A stretch of DNA of 64,000 nt. Source: Alopecurus myosuroides (taxonomy: Eukaryota > Streptophyta > Magnoliopsida > Poales > Poaceae). Of the stretch, positions 31,593 to 42,454 are shown one piece after another. The stretch covers positions 315,647,682 to 315,711,681 of the forward strand of contig CM054060.1 of the NCBI GenBank assembly GCA_028641055.1, in the 5' to 3' direction. The position numbers were made by a program, and so were the translations under genes. Position 1 is the first letter of the stretch; every line of letters starts with the position of its first letter. The notes beneath the pieces were generated by a model. The model saw nothing but the letters and a program-made list of their open reading frames with translations, ran no database searches and was not told where the DNA came from.

Positions 31593-34376
31593 ATGGCCGA
31601 TGATCCCGTCACCATGGATGGGATTCAAAAGCTAATCCAAGCTATGATTGATTCTTCCGAGAAGAAGATGGAGGGACTAATAAAAGAATTGACATCTCCA
31701 TCTAAGCAACCTAGTGAAAAGATTATCTTAGATGAACATGGAAAGCCCTTGCCAACTAAAGAAGGAAGTGATACAACTTCACCTTTAAATAATGGTGCAC
31801 CATCAAATGGTAGTGGTGGCAATTCTTTTGGCTATGCATACAACAATGCTCCTAATGTTCAACATCCGCATGTCTCTCATCTTGGTCCACCTCCTTTGGT
31901 GGATCGGCATCGTTTTACTAATTGGAAAGCTTCCATGAAGTCTTACATGTGCAGCTCTTCAATGCAAATATGGAGAATTGTTGAAAAGGGATATGAGCCA
32001 AAGGATCCCGCTAATCTAAGCTCAAGTGACATCATTGATGAGCAACTCAACGCTCATGCCTTGCACATGTTGGAAAGGGCAATGGAGAAGGAAGGAGTTG
32101 AGCACATCCGGTCCTTCACAAGTGCAAAGAAAGCTTATGATGGTCTTGTTGATATGTTTGACGGCAATGTCAACCTCCAAAGGTCCAAGAGGTCAATCAT
32201 TCAAAGAAAAGTTGAACACTTTCATTTGGGCGACGGAGAGAACATAGAAGACATGTTTAGAAGACTCAAGGCTCTTGTTAATGATATGAGAGATGGTGGA
32301 TTCACGGATTGCACGGAGAATTGGGTCAAGGAGAAATTCCTTCTCACCTTGATGCCATATAATGAAAACATGGTGATGAATGTACAAGCAAGGGCCGACT
32401 ATTTGGACCTATCCCCCAATGATTTCCTAGGTCTTTTTATCACTCTCAAGGTCATGAAACAAACCTCCGATGATGTCATGGCCCGTGTGAACGGAGCAAA
32501 GAAAGCATCTCTTGCCTTGAAGGCCAAGGTCATTCCCCATGAAGATAATGACTCGAGTGATGATGGTGGCTCTATGCATGAGGTCTCCGAGAGAGAAATG
32601 AGGACATCACATGAAGAATGCTTAGCTCTTGCTCAACACAAGTGGTGGAAGAAAGGAGACTTTAGATCCAATGCCACCAAGAACAAAGGAAAGGAATCCT
32701 CTAGCACGAAGAAAGCGAGAACTTGCTTCAATTGTGGAGATTCCGAGCACTTCGTTGCCGAGTGTCCCTTCAAGAGTAGAATTGAGAATGGAGGAAGACT
32801 TATCAAGAAATCCACCTTCATTCCCAAGTCCAAGAACTTCATCAAGAGAGGCCCTCCTAGGGCAATGATTACTAACGAAGTCGAGTACACATCCGGTGGT
32901 GAAGAGGATGATGGTGAAGGCGAACAAGTAGGTATGGCGGCCATGGATAGGGGCGTCATACCTCCTAACTTAAGCTCTCTCTTCTCCAACCCAAATGACA
33001 ACAAGGGCCCCTCGATTCACAAGTGCTTCATGGCCAAGGGTATACCCGCAAAGGGTTGCATTTCCGGTGGAACATCATGGATGATTGATAGCGGTTGTTC
33101 CGCACACATGACCGGAAGCAAAGAAGTATTAGAAGACTTGAAACTCCAACTTCTCAAGTTTGCTCATGTAACTATTGGTGATCGCTCACAACTTAAGGTA
33201 TTGGGACATGGCAAGGTGGTCATTTCTCCGGATTCATCCATTGAGAAAGTCCTCCTTGTTGAGTCCCTTGGCTATAATCTTCTTTCCGTCTTGCAACTTT
33301 GTGAATGCAATTTTACATGTGTATTTGGGCGTCACCATGTGCTTGTCCTTCACACTATTTCTCTTAAAGTAGCCTTTGTTGGATTTGTGGAAAACGGTAT
33401 GTATGTAGTGGATTTCTCGAAAGAAACTACACATATTGCCACATGTCTAATGGCTAAATCCGACGTGGGGTGGCTTTGGCATCGTCGCCTAGGCCATGTC
33501 GGTATGAGAAATCTACAAACTCTTGTGAAGGGTGAGCACGTGGTAGGACTAACAAGTGTGAATTTTTCCAAAGATCGTCCTTGTAGCTCTTGTATTGCCG
33601 GAAAGATGCATGAGAAGAATCATCCTAAAACATCTATCATCGCCACAACAAGACCTTTTGAGCGCATTCACATGGACCTATTTGGTCCTCCCACATATGA
33701 TAGTCTTGGTGACAAGAAGTATTGTTTGGTTATTGTTGATGATTATACAAGATACACTTGGGTTTTCTATATCAAGAAGAAGAGTGAAACTCAAGAAAGA
33801 TTCATTACTTGGGCTACCGAAGTGCAACGCCAATATGACACCAAGATCTTATCCATTAGGAGTGACAATGGTTCCGAGTTCAAGAACTACACCATGGATG
33901 AATTCTTGGGTAATGAGGGGATAAGACATCAATATTCCGCCGCGTACACCCCTCAACAAAATGGTGTTGCGGAGAGGAAGAATCGCACACTTATTGATAT
34001 GGCAAGAACTATGATGGCCGAGTTCAAATCCCCATATAACTTTTGGGCCGAAGCTATCAACACCGCTTGTCATCTATCTAACCGACTCTTCCTTCGTCCG
34101 ATGATTGGTATGACTCCATATGAGCTTCTAACCGGTAACAAACCCAACCTCTCATATCTTCGAGTTTTTGGGTGCAAATGCCAAGTATACATAAAAGGAA
34201 CTAGATTGTCTAAATTTGATGCTAGAACATTTGAAGGTATTTTTGTTGGTTATGCCACGAACTCCCACACTTATAGAGTCTACAACATATCCACCGGGTG
34301 TGTTGAAGAATCTATGAATGTGGAATTTCATGAGGATAATGGCTCCCAAGTGAGCAAATTGATTGTGATGATGTAG
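31593..34376 (+). CDS. Sirevirus gag, protease and integrase (first part of gag-pol)
   Basis: The frame from the ATG at 31593 encodes about 927 residues. It contains a UBN2-like copia gag region (residues ~100-330), a CCHC knuckle CFNCGDSEHFVAEC near 377, and the aspartic protease with WMIDSGCSAHMTG (Asp near 499). A GAG-pre-integrase zinc segment with HRRLGHVGM and CSSCIAGKMH lies near 629-670. The integrase core has HMDLFGPP, DNGSEF (Asp near 758) and the acidic GVAERKN (Glu near 794). Products act in the cytoplasmic particle and, for integrase, in the nucleus. The reading frame runs into a stop at 34374-34376, while the RT continues in another frame 33 bp on. That indicates a one-base frameshift near 34345 rather than a programmed site, as I see no slippery motif. 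Confidence 0.92.
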   Translation: MADDPVTMDGIQKLIQAMIDSSEKKMEGLIKELTSPSKQPSEKIILDEHGKPLPTKEGSDTTSPLNNGAPSNGSGGNSFGYAYNNAPNVQHPHVSHLGPPPLVDRHRFTNWKASMKSYMCSSSMQIWRIVEKGYEPKDPANLSSSDIIDEQLNAHALHMLERAMEKEGVEHIRSFTSAKKAYDGLVDMFDGNVNLQRSKRSIIQRKVEHFHLGDGENIEDMFRRLKALVNDMRDGGFTDCTENWVKEKFLLTLMPYNENMVMNVQARADYLDLSPNDFLGLFITLKVMKQTSDDVMARVNGAKKASLALKAKVIPHEDNDSSDDGGSMHEVSEREMRTSHEECLALAQHKWWKKGDFRSNATKNKGKESSSTKKARTCFNCGDSEHFVAECPFKSRIENGGRLIKKSTFIPKSKNFIKRGPPRAMITNEVEYTSGGEEDDGEGEQVGMAAMDRGVIPPNLSSLFSNPNDNKGPSIHKCFMAKGIPAKGCISGGTSWMIDSGCSAHMTGSKEVLEDLKLQLLKFAHVTIGDRSQLKVLGHGKVVISPDSSIEKVLLVESLGYNLLSVLQLCECNFTCVFGRHHVLVLHTISLKVAFVGFVENGMYVVDFSKETTHIATCLMAKSDVGWLWHRRLGHVGMRNLQTLVKGEHVVGLTSVNFSKDRPCSSCIAGKMHEKNHPKTSIIATTRPFERIHMDLFGPPTYDSLGDKKYCLVIVDDYTRYTWVFYIKKKSETQERFITWATEVQRQYDTKILSIRSDNGSEFKNYTMDEFLGNEGIRHQYSAAYTPQQNGVAERKNRTLIDMARTMMAEFKSPYNFWAEAINTACHLSNRLFLRPMIGMTPYELLTGNKPNLSYLRVFGCKCQVYIKGTRLSKFDARTFEGIFVGYATNSHTYRVYNISTGCVEESMNVEFHEDNGSQVSKLIVMM

Positions 34377-36385
34377 GTGATGAACCATCCTCCATAGCCA
34401 TAGGAAGAATGGGTGTAGGTCCACTTATACCCATTGAGGGACACCTTGTGGCAAATGAAGATGGAACTAGCTCTACGCAAGTGGAGCCCTCTACATCAAC
34501 CACCAATCAAATGGTAAACCAAGAACAAGAAGAAGATCTTAATGTGGATATCTCCCATCAAGAAAGTGATCAAGATCCACCCAATGATAATGGTGGAAGT
34601 GGTCTTGGTGATACTTCTCCAAGAACTCCAATAAGGATGGACAATGGTCTTGATGAAGGAAATGATGAGGATGTCCCACCAAATGAACATCCCGATGATG
34701 CTCTAGTTCGTATCAAGTCTCGTCAAGCATCAAGATTGCAACAAAAGTCACTATATCAAAAGAATATAATTGGTGGCTTGGGAAGAAGTGTCTCCACTCG
34801 TGGACAAGTGCTCAAGTTTTGTGGCATTCATTCATATGTCTCTCATGTTGAACCCATCAAAGTATATGATGCTCTTGAAGATGAAGATTGGGTTCAAGCT
34901 ATGCATGAAGAGCTCCATAATTTTGAAAGGAACAAAGTATGGTCTCTAGTGGAAAGACCCAAGGATCACAATATCATTGGAACTAAATGGGTGTTCAAGA
35001 ACAAGCAAGATTCTCATGGGCAAGTGATTCGCAACAAAGCACGATTGGTTGCTCAAGGCTACTCTCAAGTCGAAGGACTTGACTACGGTGAAACTTTCGC
35101 TCCCGTAGCTAGGCTTGAATCCATTCGTATATTACTTGCATTTGCCACTAGTCATAACTTCATCTTGCATCAAATGGATGTTAAACGTGCCTTTCTAAAT
35201 GGACCTTTAAATGAAATGGTATATGTTAAACAACCTCCGGGATTCGAAGATCCCAAGTATCCTAACCATGTCTACTACCTCCATAAGGCTTTGTATGGCC
35301 TCAAACAAGCCCCACGTGCTTGGTATGATCACTTAAAGGAGTTCTTAGTGGATCGTGGTTTCGTGCTTGGGGTAATTGATCCCACACTCTTTACCAAAAG
35401 TGTAGATGGACATTTCTTTGTATGCCAAGTATATGTTGATGATATTATATTTGGATCATCTAACGTGAGTTTTGTAGATCAATTTGCCAAACTAATGACA
35501 AGTGAATTTGAGATGTCTATGATGGGAGAATTAAAGTTCTTTCTAGGTTTTGAGATCAAGCAATATCATGAAGGGACTTTTATTTGTCAAGCCAAATATA
35601 TTCAAGACATGCTCAAGAAATTCGATATGATTAATGCCAAACCATTACCCTATCCAATGCCAACTACCACAAATCTCTCTTTGGATCATGAAGGTATACC
35701 GGTAGACCCCAAACTTTATAGATCCATCATTGGATCTTTGCTTTACCTTTGTGCATCTAGACCGGATATTATGTTTAGTGTGGGTTTGTGTGCAAGATTT
35801 CAATCTAACCCCAAGGAAAGCCATATGATTGCGGTCAAGAGAATTCTTAGGTACTTGGTTGACACTCCAACTCATGGTCTTTGGTATCCATCAAACACAA
35901 CTTTTGATCTTGTGGGATACTCGGATGCGGATTGGGGAGGTGACAAAGTGGATAGAAAATCAACCTCGGGTGCTTGCCAATTTCTTGGTAGGTCTCTCGT
36001 GTGTTGGTCTTCCAAGAAACAAAATTGTATTGCCACCTCCTCCACGGAAGCGGAGTATATTTCCGCCGCAAGTTGTTGTTCTCAACTCTTATGGATGAGG
36101 CAATGTCTTAAGGATTTTGGAATTAAGATTAAGACAATGCCTCTTTTATGTGATAATGAGAGTGCCATTAAAATTGGTCACAATCCGGTACTTCATGGCA
36201 AGACCAAGCATATTGAGATTCGGTATCATTTTATTCGGGATCATGTGGCCAATGGTGATATCTCACTCTCTTATGTCAACACTAAAGATCAACTTGCCGA
36301 CATCCTTACCAAGCCTCTAGATGTGAAGAGATTCAAGGAATTAAGGAGTGAGCTCAACATCATATGTGCAAGCAATTTTAGTTGA
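34377..36385 (+). pseudogene. Sirevirus reverse transcriptase and RNase H (second part of gag-pol, shifted frame)
   Basis: Open from 34409 (658 residues) to the stop at 36385. In families of this type it is the C-terminal part of one polyprotein. RT motifs include TKWVFKNKQ, NKARLVAQGYSQ, the DVKRAFLNG segment and the YVDDIIFGS active site near 35435. The RNase H region has YSDADWGG and ATSSTEAEYISAA. The end is LADILTKPL, typical of copia. The frameshift upstream means it would not be made from the normal start. No other lesion is visible, matching the young LTR age. Confidence 0.9.
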
Positions 36386-37019
36386 TTGGAAATCTCGCAT
36401 ACACACCCCTACTAGACTCTTATTTGGATTTAGATGCACGCATAGACATAGGGGGAGTGTAGCTCAATCAATGAGCCAACACTACCTCTATTATGCATAA
36501 ATAAACAAATCATGCCTAAATGATCATTTTTAATGACATCATGTGCTTAAATGATGAGTCTCGACAATGCACCCAAGATATATCTTCGCGGTGTCATATC
36601 GAACATACTCATACATGGTGGCTACGGCCACCGCCCATTTCTCCATCCAACATTTGTGTTCGAGTGTTCAATCAATTGCTTCTCTCTTTGAGTTCATATT
36701 TCATTTGTATCCAATGTTGCTCATTTCGTTTTCTTATTTTTTTTTCTTTCCATTGGATACAAATGAAAACATCTTATGCATGTCATCATTCTCATATCAT
36801 CCGTGCACATGGTCAAATAAAAATGCTCTACGAAACAATTTCAAGAAAATGTTGTTAGATTATATTTCATGAAAAATTCTTGAATTGCAATATTGTTCAT
36901 TTGTTTGTGTGTTGTGAGTTGATAGGTTGGGTAGGTTAATCGTTTTTTTTGTGAAAAAAAATTATAGATAGACCAATCAAAATTTGCAACAAAACAAAAA
37001 AAAAACAAAAAAAAACGAG
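36386..37019. other. Sirevirus spacer after pol
   Basis: Non-coding AT-rich spacer. A polypurine-like acatagggggag lies at about 36447, one of several such copies in the 3' third of the element (others near 39758, 40198 and 40288). Multiple polypurine tracts have been described as a Sirevirus feature. Confidence 0.6.
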
Positions 37020-37340
37020 CCCCCAAGTCCCCACCCCGGCCCCTGCCGCCGCCGAGCCGGCCCCAGGCCGGGGGTCAGGCCGGGGGCTTCGGGCTCCCTG
37101 CCGGCCTCGCCTCCACCACCGAGCCGGCCCTAGGCCGGGGGCCAGGCCGGCTCCCTCGGCCGCCCTACCGGCCTCCCGCCCGGCCCCGCCCCCCCCGCCC
37201 CGGCCCCAGGCCGGGGCCCCTGCCCTCGCGCGCACCCGGCCGGCCAGGCCGGCCACCCGCCCAGCCCCTAGGCCGGGGTGGGCGCCCCACCCACACACGC
37301 ACACAAAACACACGCACGCAGCCCCCCCTCCACCCCCTCC
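37020..37340 (+). promoter_or_regulatory. GC-rich palindrome island upstream of the third Sirevirus gene
   Basis: A ~320-bp block of ccaggccgg / gagccggcc units, sharply bounded by AT-rich DNA, of the same type as the LTR block but not a simple copy of it. It ends about 220 bp before the ATG of the downstream gene. By position it may act as that gene's promoter or as a CpG-island-like element. This is inference from location and composition. Confidence 0.5.
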
Positions 37341-37557
37341 ACCAACCACCCTTCTTTCTCCTCCCCTCCCACCATTAGAGCACCTTGGTGTTCTTGCCAA
37401 CCCCCCTCCCCCCCACCTCCCTAGCCCATCCCCTCCGCCCAAAATCACGGATCCGGAAGCCCTCGGCCTTCTCCTCCCTCTCCTCCACACGGATTTCTCA
37501 CTACACTCTTATTGGAGGAGATCGGGACACTTGATTTTCTAGTACTTTTTGGTTGCC

Positions 37558-39725
37558 ATGGCTTCGAACTCGGGTAATTTTTCTATGGGCTTTTCTATGT
37601 GTTATATGTATGTTAGTGCCATCCATGTGTGTGCTTATACTAGTGTTTTTGTGCTCATTTTTTTGCTTCCATCTATTCAAGATTAGGGTTCATGCCACAC
37701 CTATGTCACTCGTTTCAATCCTATCCATGGATATGCTTGTACTAGGATTCATATGCTAGGTTTCATACTAGGGTTCATACCACTATGTTCTATCATGTTT
37801 TGTTCATCACATGTGTTCCATCTATTCGTATGATATGCCATGATCCTCATCATCGATTAATGCTCGGGTTCCTCCACTATGCTCTATTATATTTTTTTTC
37901 TCATGACATATGTGCCACATATTCTTATGTTTATGCCATGTTGATGCTCACTTAGCCCTCGATATCATGACTATGACCATGAATACATATTCAAAAAAAA
38001 ACAATTTCCATTACTTGATCCAATTGTTCTATCATTAAGACCTAATGTGTATGATATCACTTAAATATTTTTTTTACATTCTCATGGTTGTTTGTAGGCT
38101 TAAATACCACATATTTTGGTTCACATCAAACACTACTATCCACATGATATGATAATATGCAAACACTATTGGGCTAGTACTTCGTTTACCATGTCATTGT
38201 CCCATAGATTCATGTTTTTTTTTAAATTTTTGTTTCTCACACATAAAACAAACGACCATGTGCACTCATTATCATATTCCATCTATATGCATCATATATT
38301 TCAGGTGACTCTCCTCCTCATGAGGATGCCTCTCGCTCTCTCCGTCCTCGCATCCCTCGCAAGAAGAGTGCTCAAGATGTTGCTGGCTCTACTCCCTCAC
38401 GGAGATCCGCCCTTCCTATCAATCCAAAGGAACCCGTGATCAGGAACTGGGGTGGCCTTAGTACTGCTGATTTTGAGGAAGCTAGGCTGAAGTTTAACCC
38501 ATATGACTTTGGTGAAAGGACATGCTCGGATAATCGGTTTTATTGCAACATGCATCAAGTAATGCATGAATTCATTCTTGGCAAGCTACATCACACTCAT
38601 GTGGATCAACACTTCTTTGACATTGAGTATGCTCGCAACAAGTGGCCTGAAGTGATGACCATCATGGACTACCACAACCTCACTCCTCTCATGGGTGACA
38701 CACTGGCTCATCCGTTCTCTCCAGAGTTGCTCAGGGAGTTCTACTCCACCGTTCACTTCGCCTTTGGTGGTCCCACGCGTCTCCCACCTACTTTGATATG
38801 GATGAGCGGTGGCACCAAGTGTGAGGCTACCATGGATGAGTTTGGTGCTATATTGGGTATCCCCGAATACCGGTTTGACTATACATTCTACTTCCGTGTT
38901 CATGGGGAGCCCTCCAAGATTATGAAGGCCAAGGATGGGATTCGTCATTGCTATCCCGAAGGTACCGGTTCCATGCATATTCCTAGGATCAAGTTCTTCT
39001 CTGAGCATTGGTACATGATACATGCCTTTCTTCGCAACACCATCGCCGCCAAATATGGTGAGAAGGGCGAGGTACGCAAGTGGATGATCAACCTCCTCTT
39101 CCACATTGAGTCTCGGATGCAAGCAAGGAAGCAGTTGGATGTACTAGACTATATGTGGAATGAGATGCAGAGTGTGGTTAAGGAGAAGAGGGTCCCCATC
39201 TATGGCTCATACATTCAGCGTCTTATTGAGACCCGCATTCCCGAAGGTCTCCTCAACAATTATGCCAAAGTGACTCCAAAGAAGAACATTCTCATGTATG
39301 ATGCTCCAGTTGAGACTGCTAATGAGCCAAGGCCCAAGCGCACCCGCACCGAGTCAGTTACTCGCCGCTCTCCTTCACCTTCTCCTGCTCCTGAGACATT
39401 TAATCTTAAGAAGATTCTTCAGAAGATGAATTGTTTCTTCATTGATAAGCAACATCAAGATTATGAGGCGTATCGCAAAGGGAAAGCATCTAGTCGCCGT
39501 CAGCGCGCCATCCAAACTGCACTCAAGATTCCTCTTAGCCCTTCCAGCTCCGAAGAGATTTCCGAGGCAAAGTGGATGTCTAAGCATACATATTGGTGTG
39601 GAGATGATGCTTCCTCTCTCGGCTCTTTTGCGGGGCCATACACCACCGCTGATGCTAGCTCCAGTCAGGCTCCACCAGAGGACCTCCATGAGGACGAGGA
39701 TGAGGATGAGATGGGCGACGAGTGA
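37558..39725 (+). CDS. Third Sirevirus gene (intron-containing, nuclear-type protein)
   Basis: Exon 1 (37558-37573, ATG in a good ccATGG context) ends at a GTAATT donor. Intron 37574-38304 ends in tatatttcag. Exon 2 (38305-39725) restores the frame and gives 478 residues. The open frame alone would start only at a GTG at 38436, so the intron model supplies an ATG and an in-frame serine/arginine-rich N-terminus. Residues ~50-300 (ARNKWPEVM, ELLREFYSTVHFAFGG, EFGAILGIPEYRF) resemble the ATHILA ORF-1 / 'putative plant transposon protein' class. A basic PKRTRTE...RRSPSPSP segment near 349-365 looks like a nuclear signal, and the C-terminus is acidic. I see no signal peptide or transmembrane helix, so the usual 'env-like' label is not supported here. 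Function unknown. Confidence 0.7.
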
Positions 39726-40301
39726 TCGGTTGCATTTTTCTCCCTTTTTGGTGTGTGATGCCAAGGGGGAGAAACACTCACGCATAGCATTGCATCTCAT
39801 GCATTCATTTGCGTCTTATCTTCGTGATTTGCTTTTTAGTTGAAACTATTTGTGTGGTTTGTGAACCTTGGTGTTATTGTAAGACTATGTCCTTAATTAT
39901 CTATCGTACTCTCTATTATGTGTGTGACAATGGTTATTGAAGATCATAGCAAGATTATCAAGTTATTTCTCCACTCACTATATTGAATGTGTTGAAGCCA
40001 TATTGAGGGAAGTTATTATTTATAAGAAGAATGCTATGGTAAGATCTTGCAATTAGTAAACATTATTATTCATACATGTGTATCTTCAATGGTAGAAATC
40101 ATGGTTGAACTAATCTCTTGCACTTCACATAAATATGTTATAGTCTCATCATCATCATGATTATCAAATATACATGTCAATTGTTATGAGCACACAAATA
40201 GGGGGAGTACGAATACATGTTATTTCTCTCACAAATAGCCATGCAATATTATCTATTATGCAAATCCGTATGTTGTCATCAAGCATCAAAAAGGGGGAGA
40301 T
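39726..40301. other. Sirevirus 3' non-coding region with polypurine tracts
   Basis: Contains ccaagggggaga near 39758, atagggggag near 40198 and the 3'-LTR-proximal aaaaagggggaga at 40287-40300, which directly precedes the LTR and is the probable primer for plus-strand synthesis. Confidence 0.75.
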
Positions 40302-41692
40302 TGAAAGAACATAGGTTCTAAATCCTGTTTTGAGTGTTTGATTACAACATATAGATGGACTAATGTGGTTTGCTAAGTGTACTCAGAAAACATAGTCCCG
40401 TAAATGTCTTACAAAGTTCAGCAATAAGTGAGAAAATGCTACGGGAAAATACAAGGAAGAAGTGAAAAGAAACGGCGAAAAGAAAGGAGAAAAGGAAGAA
40501 AGAAGCAGGGTGGCCGGCCTCCAGGCCGGCCTGGCCGGGCTCCAGGCCGGGCTGGCGCAGCTCCTGGCCGGCCCCACGCCGGCCCCCAGGCTGGTGCGTT
40601 CGGGTGGGGGTCCGGCCTCACCCCCTCGCCCCGCCGGCCCCAGGACGGCCTCCAGGCCGGGGCGCCCGGGTGGGGGTCCGGCCTCCTCCCTGTCCCACGC
40701 CGGCCCCAGGCCGGGTCGGGAGCGCCCACGCCGGCCTCCCCCTGAGCCCACGCCGGCCCCAGGCCGGCCCCCAGGCCGGGGTGGGTTCTGGCCCGGCCCT
40801 GGCTGCTCCCAGGCCGGCCAGGCCGGCCCCCAGGCCGGGGTGGGACGCAGGAAAGGGGAAGACCCCCTAAAACGGCCATATTTCGACACGAGTATATATT
40901 CGGGGTCTTCACCTACCTTTGCTCTTTGTCAATCCCACTCACTCTCTCTCTCACCACCATTGACTGACCAAGCTTAAGCTCAAGAACAAGATCTCCACAA
41001 ATCCCCAACCAAAGCTCGTGATACTTTGGGATTTGAAGGAGACACCCCCGATCTACAACTCCACCGAGCCGATTAGAAATCCACCCACTCATCCCATAGG
41101 GATCTTGTCATTCTTAGTTCATTGGAGCTAGGAATCTTGTTGCTCTTAGTTCATCGGAGCTCGGAGCCTTGTTGATATCCCCGGTGCTTTTGTGCCCGTG
41201 GATCTTGCTTCTCGGAGTCTTGGCGGCTCTTGGGATTTGGTGAGGACCCTCCAATCTTGTGGAGTGTGCCTCATCCTTGTAAAGGTTCTAGTTGTCAACC
41301 TCAACGGCAACATAGTGATTCGAGTCTATATATCCACATCGGTGGAAGATCTCGAAGGAGATACGGTGTGGCATTTGAGGCCTACTCGGTGTTCCACTTT
41401 GGTGGCACCTCACCGCTCCAACGGAGATTAGCTTCCATTGGGAAGTGAACTTCGGGATAAATCTCCGCGTCATTGTGTTCGGTTATTCCTCAACTTACCT
41501 TTACTTGTTACTACTAGCTTAGTCATATTGTTCACCTTGTGCTAGTCGTAATTGCTCAACATATAGGATTGTCCATCTAGTTGCATACTCTAGATAATCT
41601 ATATTTGAGCTTTGCCTTGTTAACTTGAAAAAGAAGTTAAAATTTGTAGTTAACCTATTCACCCCCCCTCTAGTTAACCTCTCGATCTTTCA
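40302..41692 (+). repeat. Sirevirus 3' LTR
   Basis: 1391 bp. Relative to the 5' LTR it has a 22-bp gain and a 12-bp loss within the palindromic GC block, plus a 4-bp tata gain near 41330. The indels in the GC block fit slippage between ccaggccgg units. Confidence 0.92.
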
Positions 41693-41984
41693 CCTGTTTC
41701 CAGCTGAATCGGCAGAAACTGTCAAAATGGCCACCATGGCTATTCATCAAAAGAGTTTAATTTTTTTAAAACTATCGATGTTTTTATGATATGGATGTCA
41801 TATTTGAATTTCTCTAATTTTTCTAATCGATTTAGACATTTTATTTGTCAAATTTCGATTTACGGATTTAAAGATATAAATTATTGTATATTAAATAATT
41901 TATTCACAAAATAAAGTAATTTCTAACGTTATATTGTTATTTAGTCAATAAAGATAATTATATAATCATTGTTATTTGTTCAAA

Positions 41985-42232
41985 TATTGTTTTAAATTTA
42001 AACAATAGAAAAATTTAACATCATTCCTCACAGGTTAATATGATTGATATGATAGTAATATCAGTAAATTCTAACATCTCATATGGAATCTAGTTTGGAA
42101 GGAACTCAAAGGTTAAGCGTGCTTGGGCTGGAGGAATTTCAGGATGGGTGACCGAACGGAAAGTTTGACTAAGTTAAGTATGTTGACTAGATTAATTGTG
42201 TAATTAGACATTAGAGATTAAATATGTGGCTA
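41985..42232 (+). repeat. CACTA-2 copy of the 5S-containing module
   Basis: This is the plus-strand counterpart of 2475-2236 in CACTA-1. It lies about 220-470 bp from the right terminus and points toward it. Homology spans both sides of the 5S-like core. Confidence 0.7.
42101..42164 (+). other. 5S rRNA-derived sequence in CACTA-2
   Basis: Reads ggaactcaaaggttaagcgt, then gcttgggctggag, and later aggatgggtgaccg and ggaaagt, following the A-box to C-box part of plant 5S rRNA. The gcttgggc segment is closer to real 5S than in CACTA-1, whereas the 5' ggatgcg part seen in CACTA-1 is missing. It is not a functional 5S gene. Confidence 0.72.
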
Positions 42233-42454
42233 AATGAAAAATTCTGGAATAGAATTTCAAAAAAGTTCAACAAAAAAATTCGAATTTTTTCTTGAAATAT
42301 AGTGCCGACGGCTTTGCCGTCGGCATAGACTACGCCGACGGCTTTTAGTGTTCCGACGATCATTTGACCTGTGCCGACGCGGGCATATGCCGACGGAGTT
42401 TTAGCCTGTGCCGACGGCTTCTGGCGGTCGGCATATCGGGCGATTCCTATAGTG

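Larger units (their letters stand above)
30157..41692 (+). mobile_element. Ty1/copia LTR retrotransposon, Sirevirus type, young
   Basis: 11,536 bp flanked by a perfect 5-bp target duplication cctgt (30152-30156 and 41693-41697). LTRs of 1377 and 1391 bp begin TGAAAGA and end TCTTTCA. The initiator-Met primer site, gag-pol in copia order (protease, integrase, RT, RNase H), a third gene after pol and repeated aagggggag polypurine motifs fit the Sirevirus (Maximus) lineage. By eye the LTRs differ by about three substitutions and three indels, all but one indel and one substitution lying in the GC-rich block, so insertion was recent. One frameshift interrupts gag-pol. Confidence 0.95.
25879..42454. 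mobile_element. Large non-autonomous CACTA element (CACTA-2), host of the Sirevirus
   Basis: The right end is clear: the inverse of CACTATAGGAATCGCCCGAT closes at 42454. The left end at 25879 reads cacatgaatcgcccgatatg, the same terminus with a few bases lost. Motifs of the form atgccgacggc / gccgtcggcat recur just inside both ends (25890-26120 and 42300-42440) as subterminal repeats. The 3-bp flanks do not match (cgg versus tca), consistent with damage at the left edge. No transposase is present. The interior holds a 673-bp tandem array, a 5S-derived module and the inserted 11.5 kb Sirevirus. Without that insertion the element is about 5 kb. Confidence 0.8.

Noticed and set aside
36936..37490. 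184-codon minus-strand frame rich in glycine
   Set aside because: It is a compositional artefact of the GC-rich palindrome island, antisense to the third Sirevirus gene's upstream region.
38586..39122. 178-codon minus-strand ORF
   Set aside because: It is a shadow of the third Sirevirus gene on the plus strand, with no independent domain.
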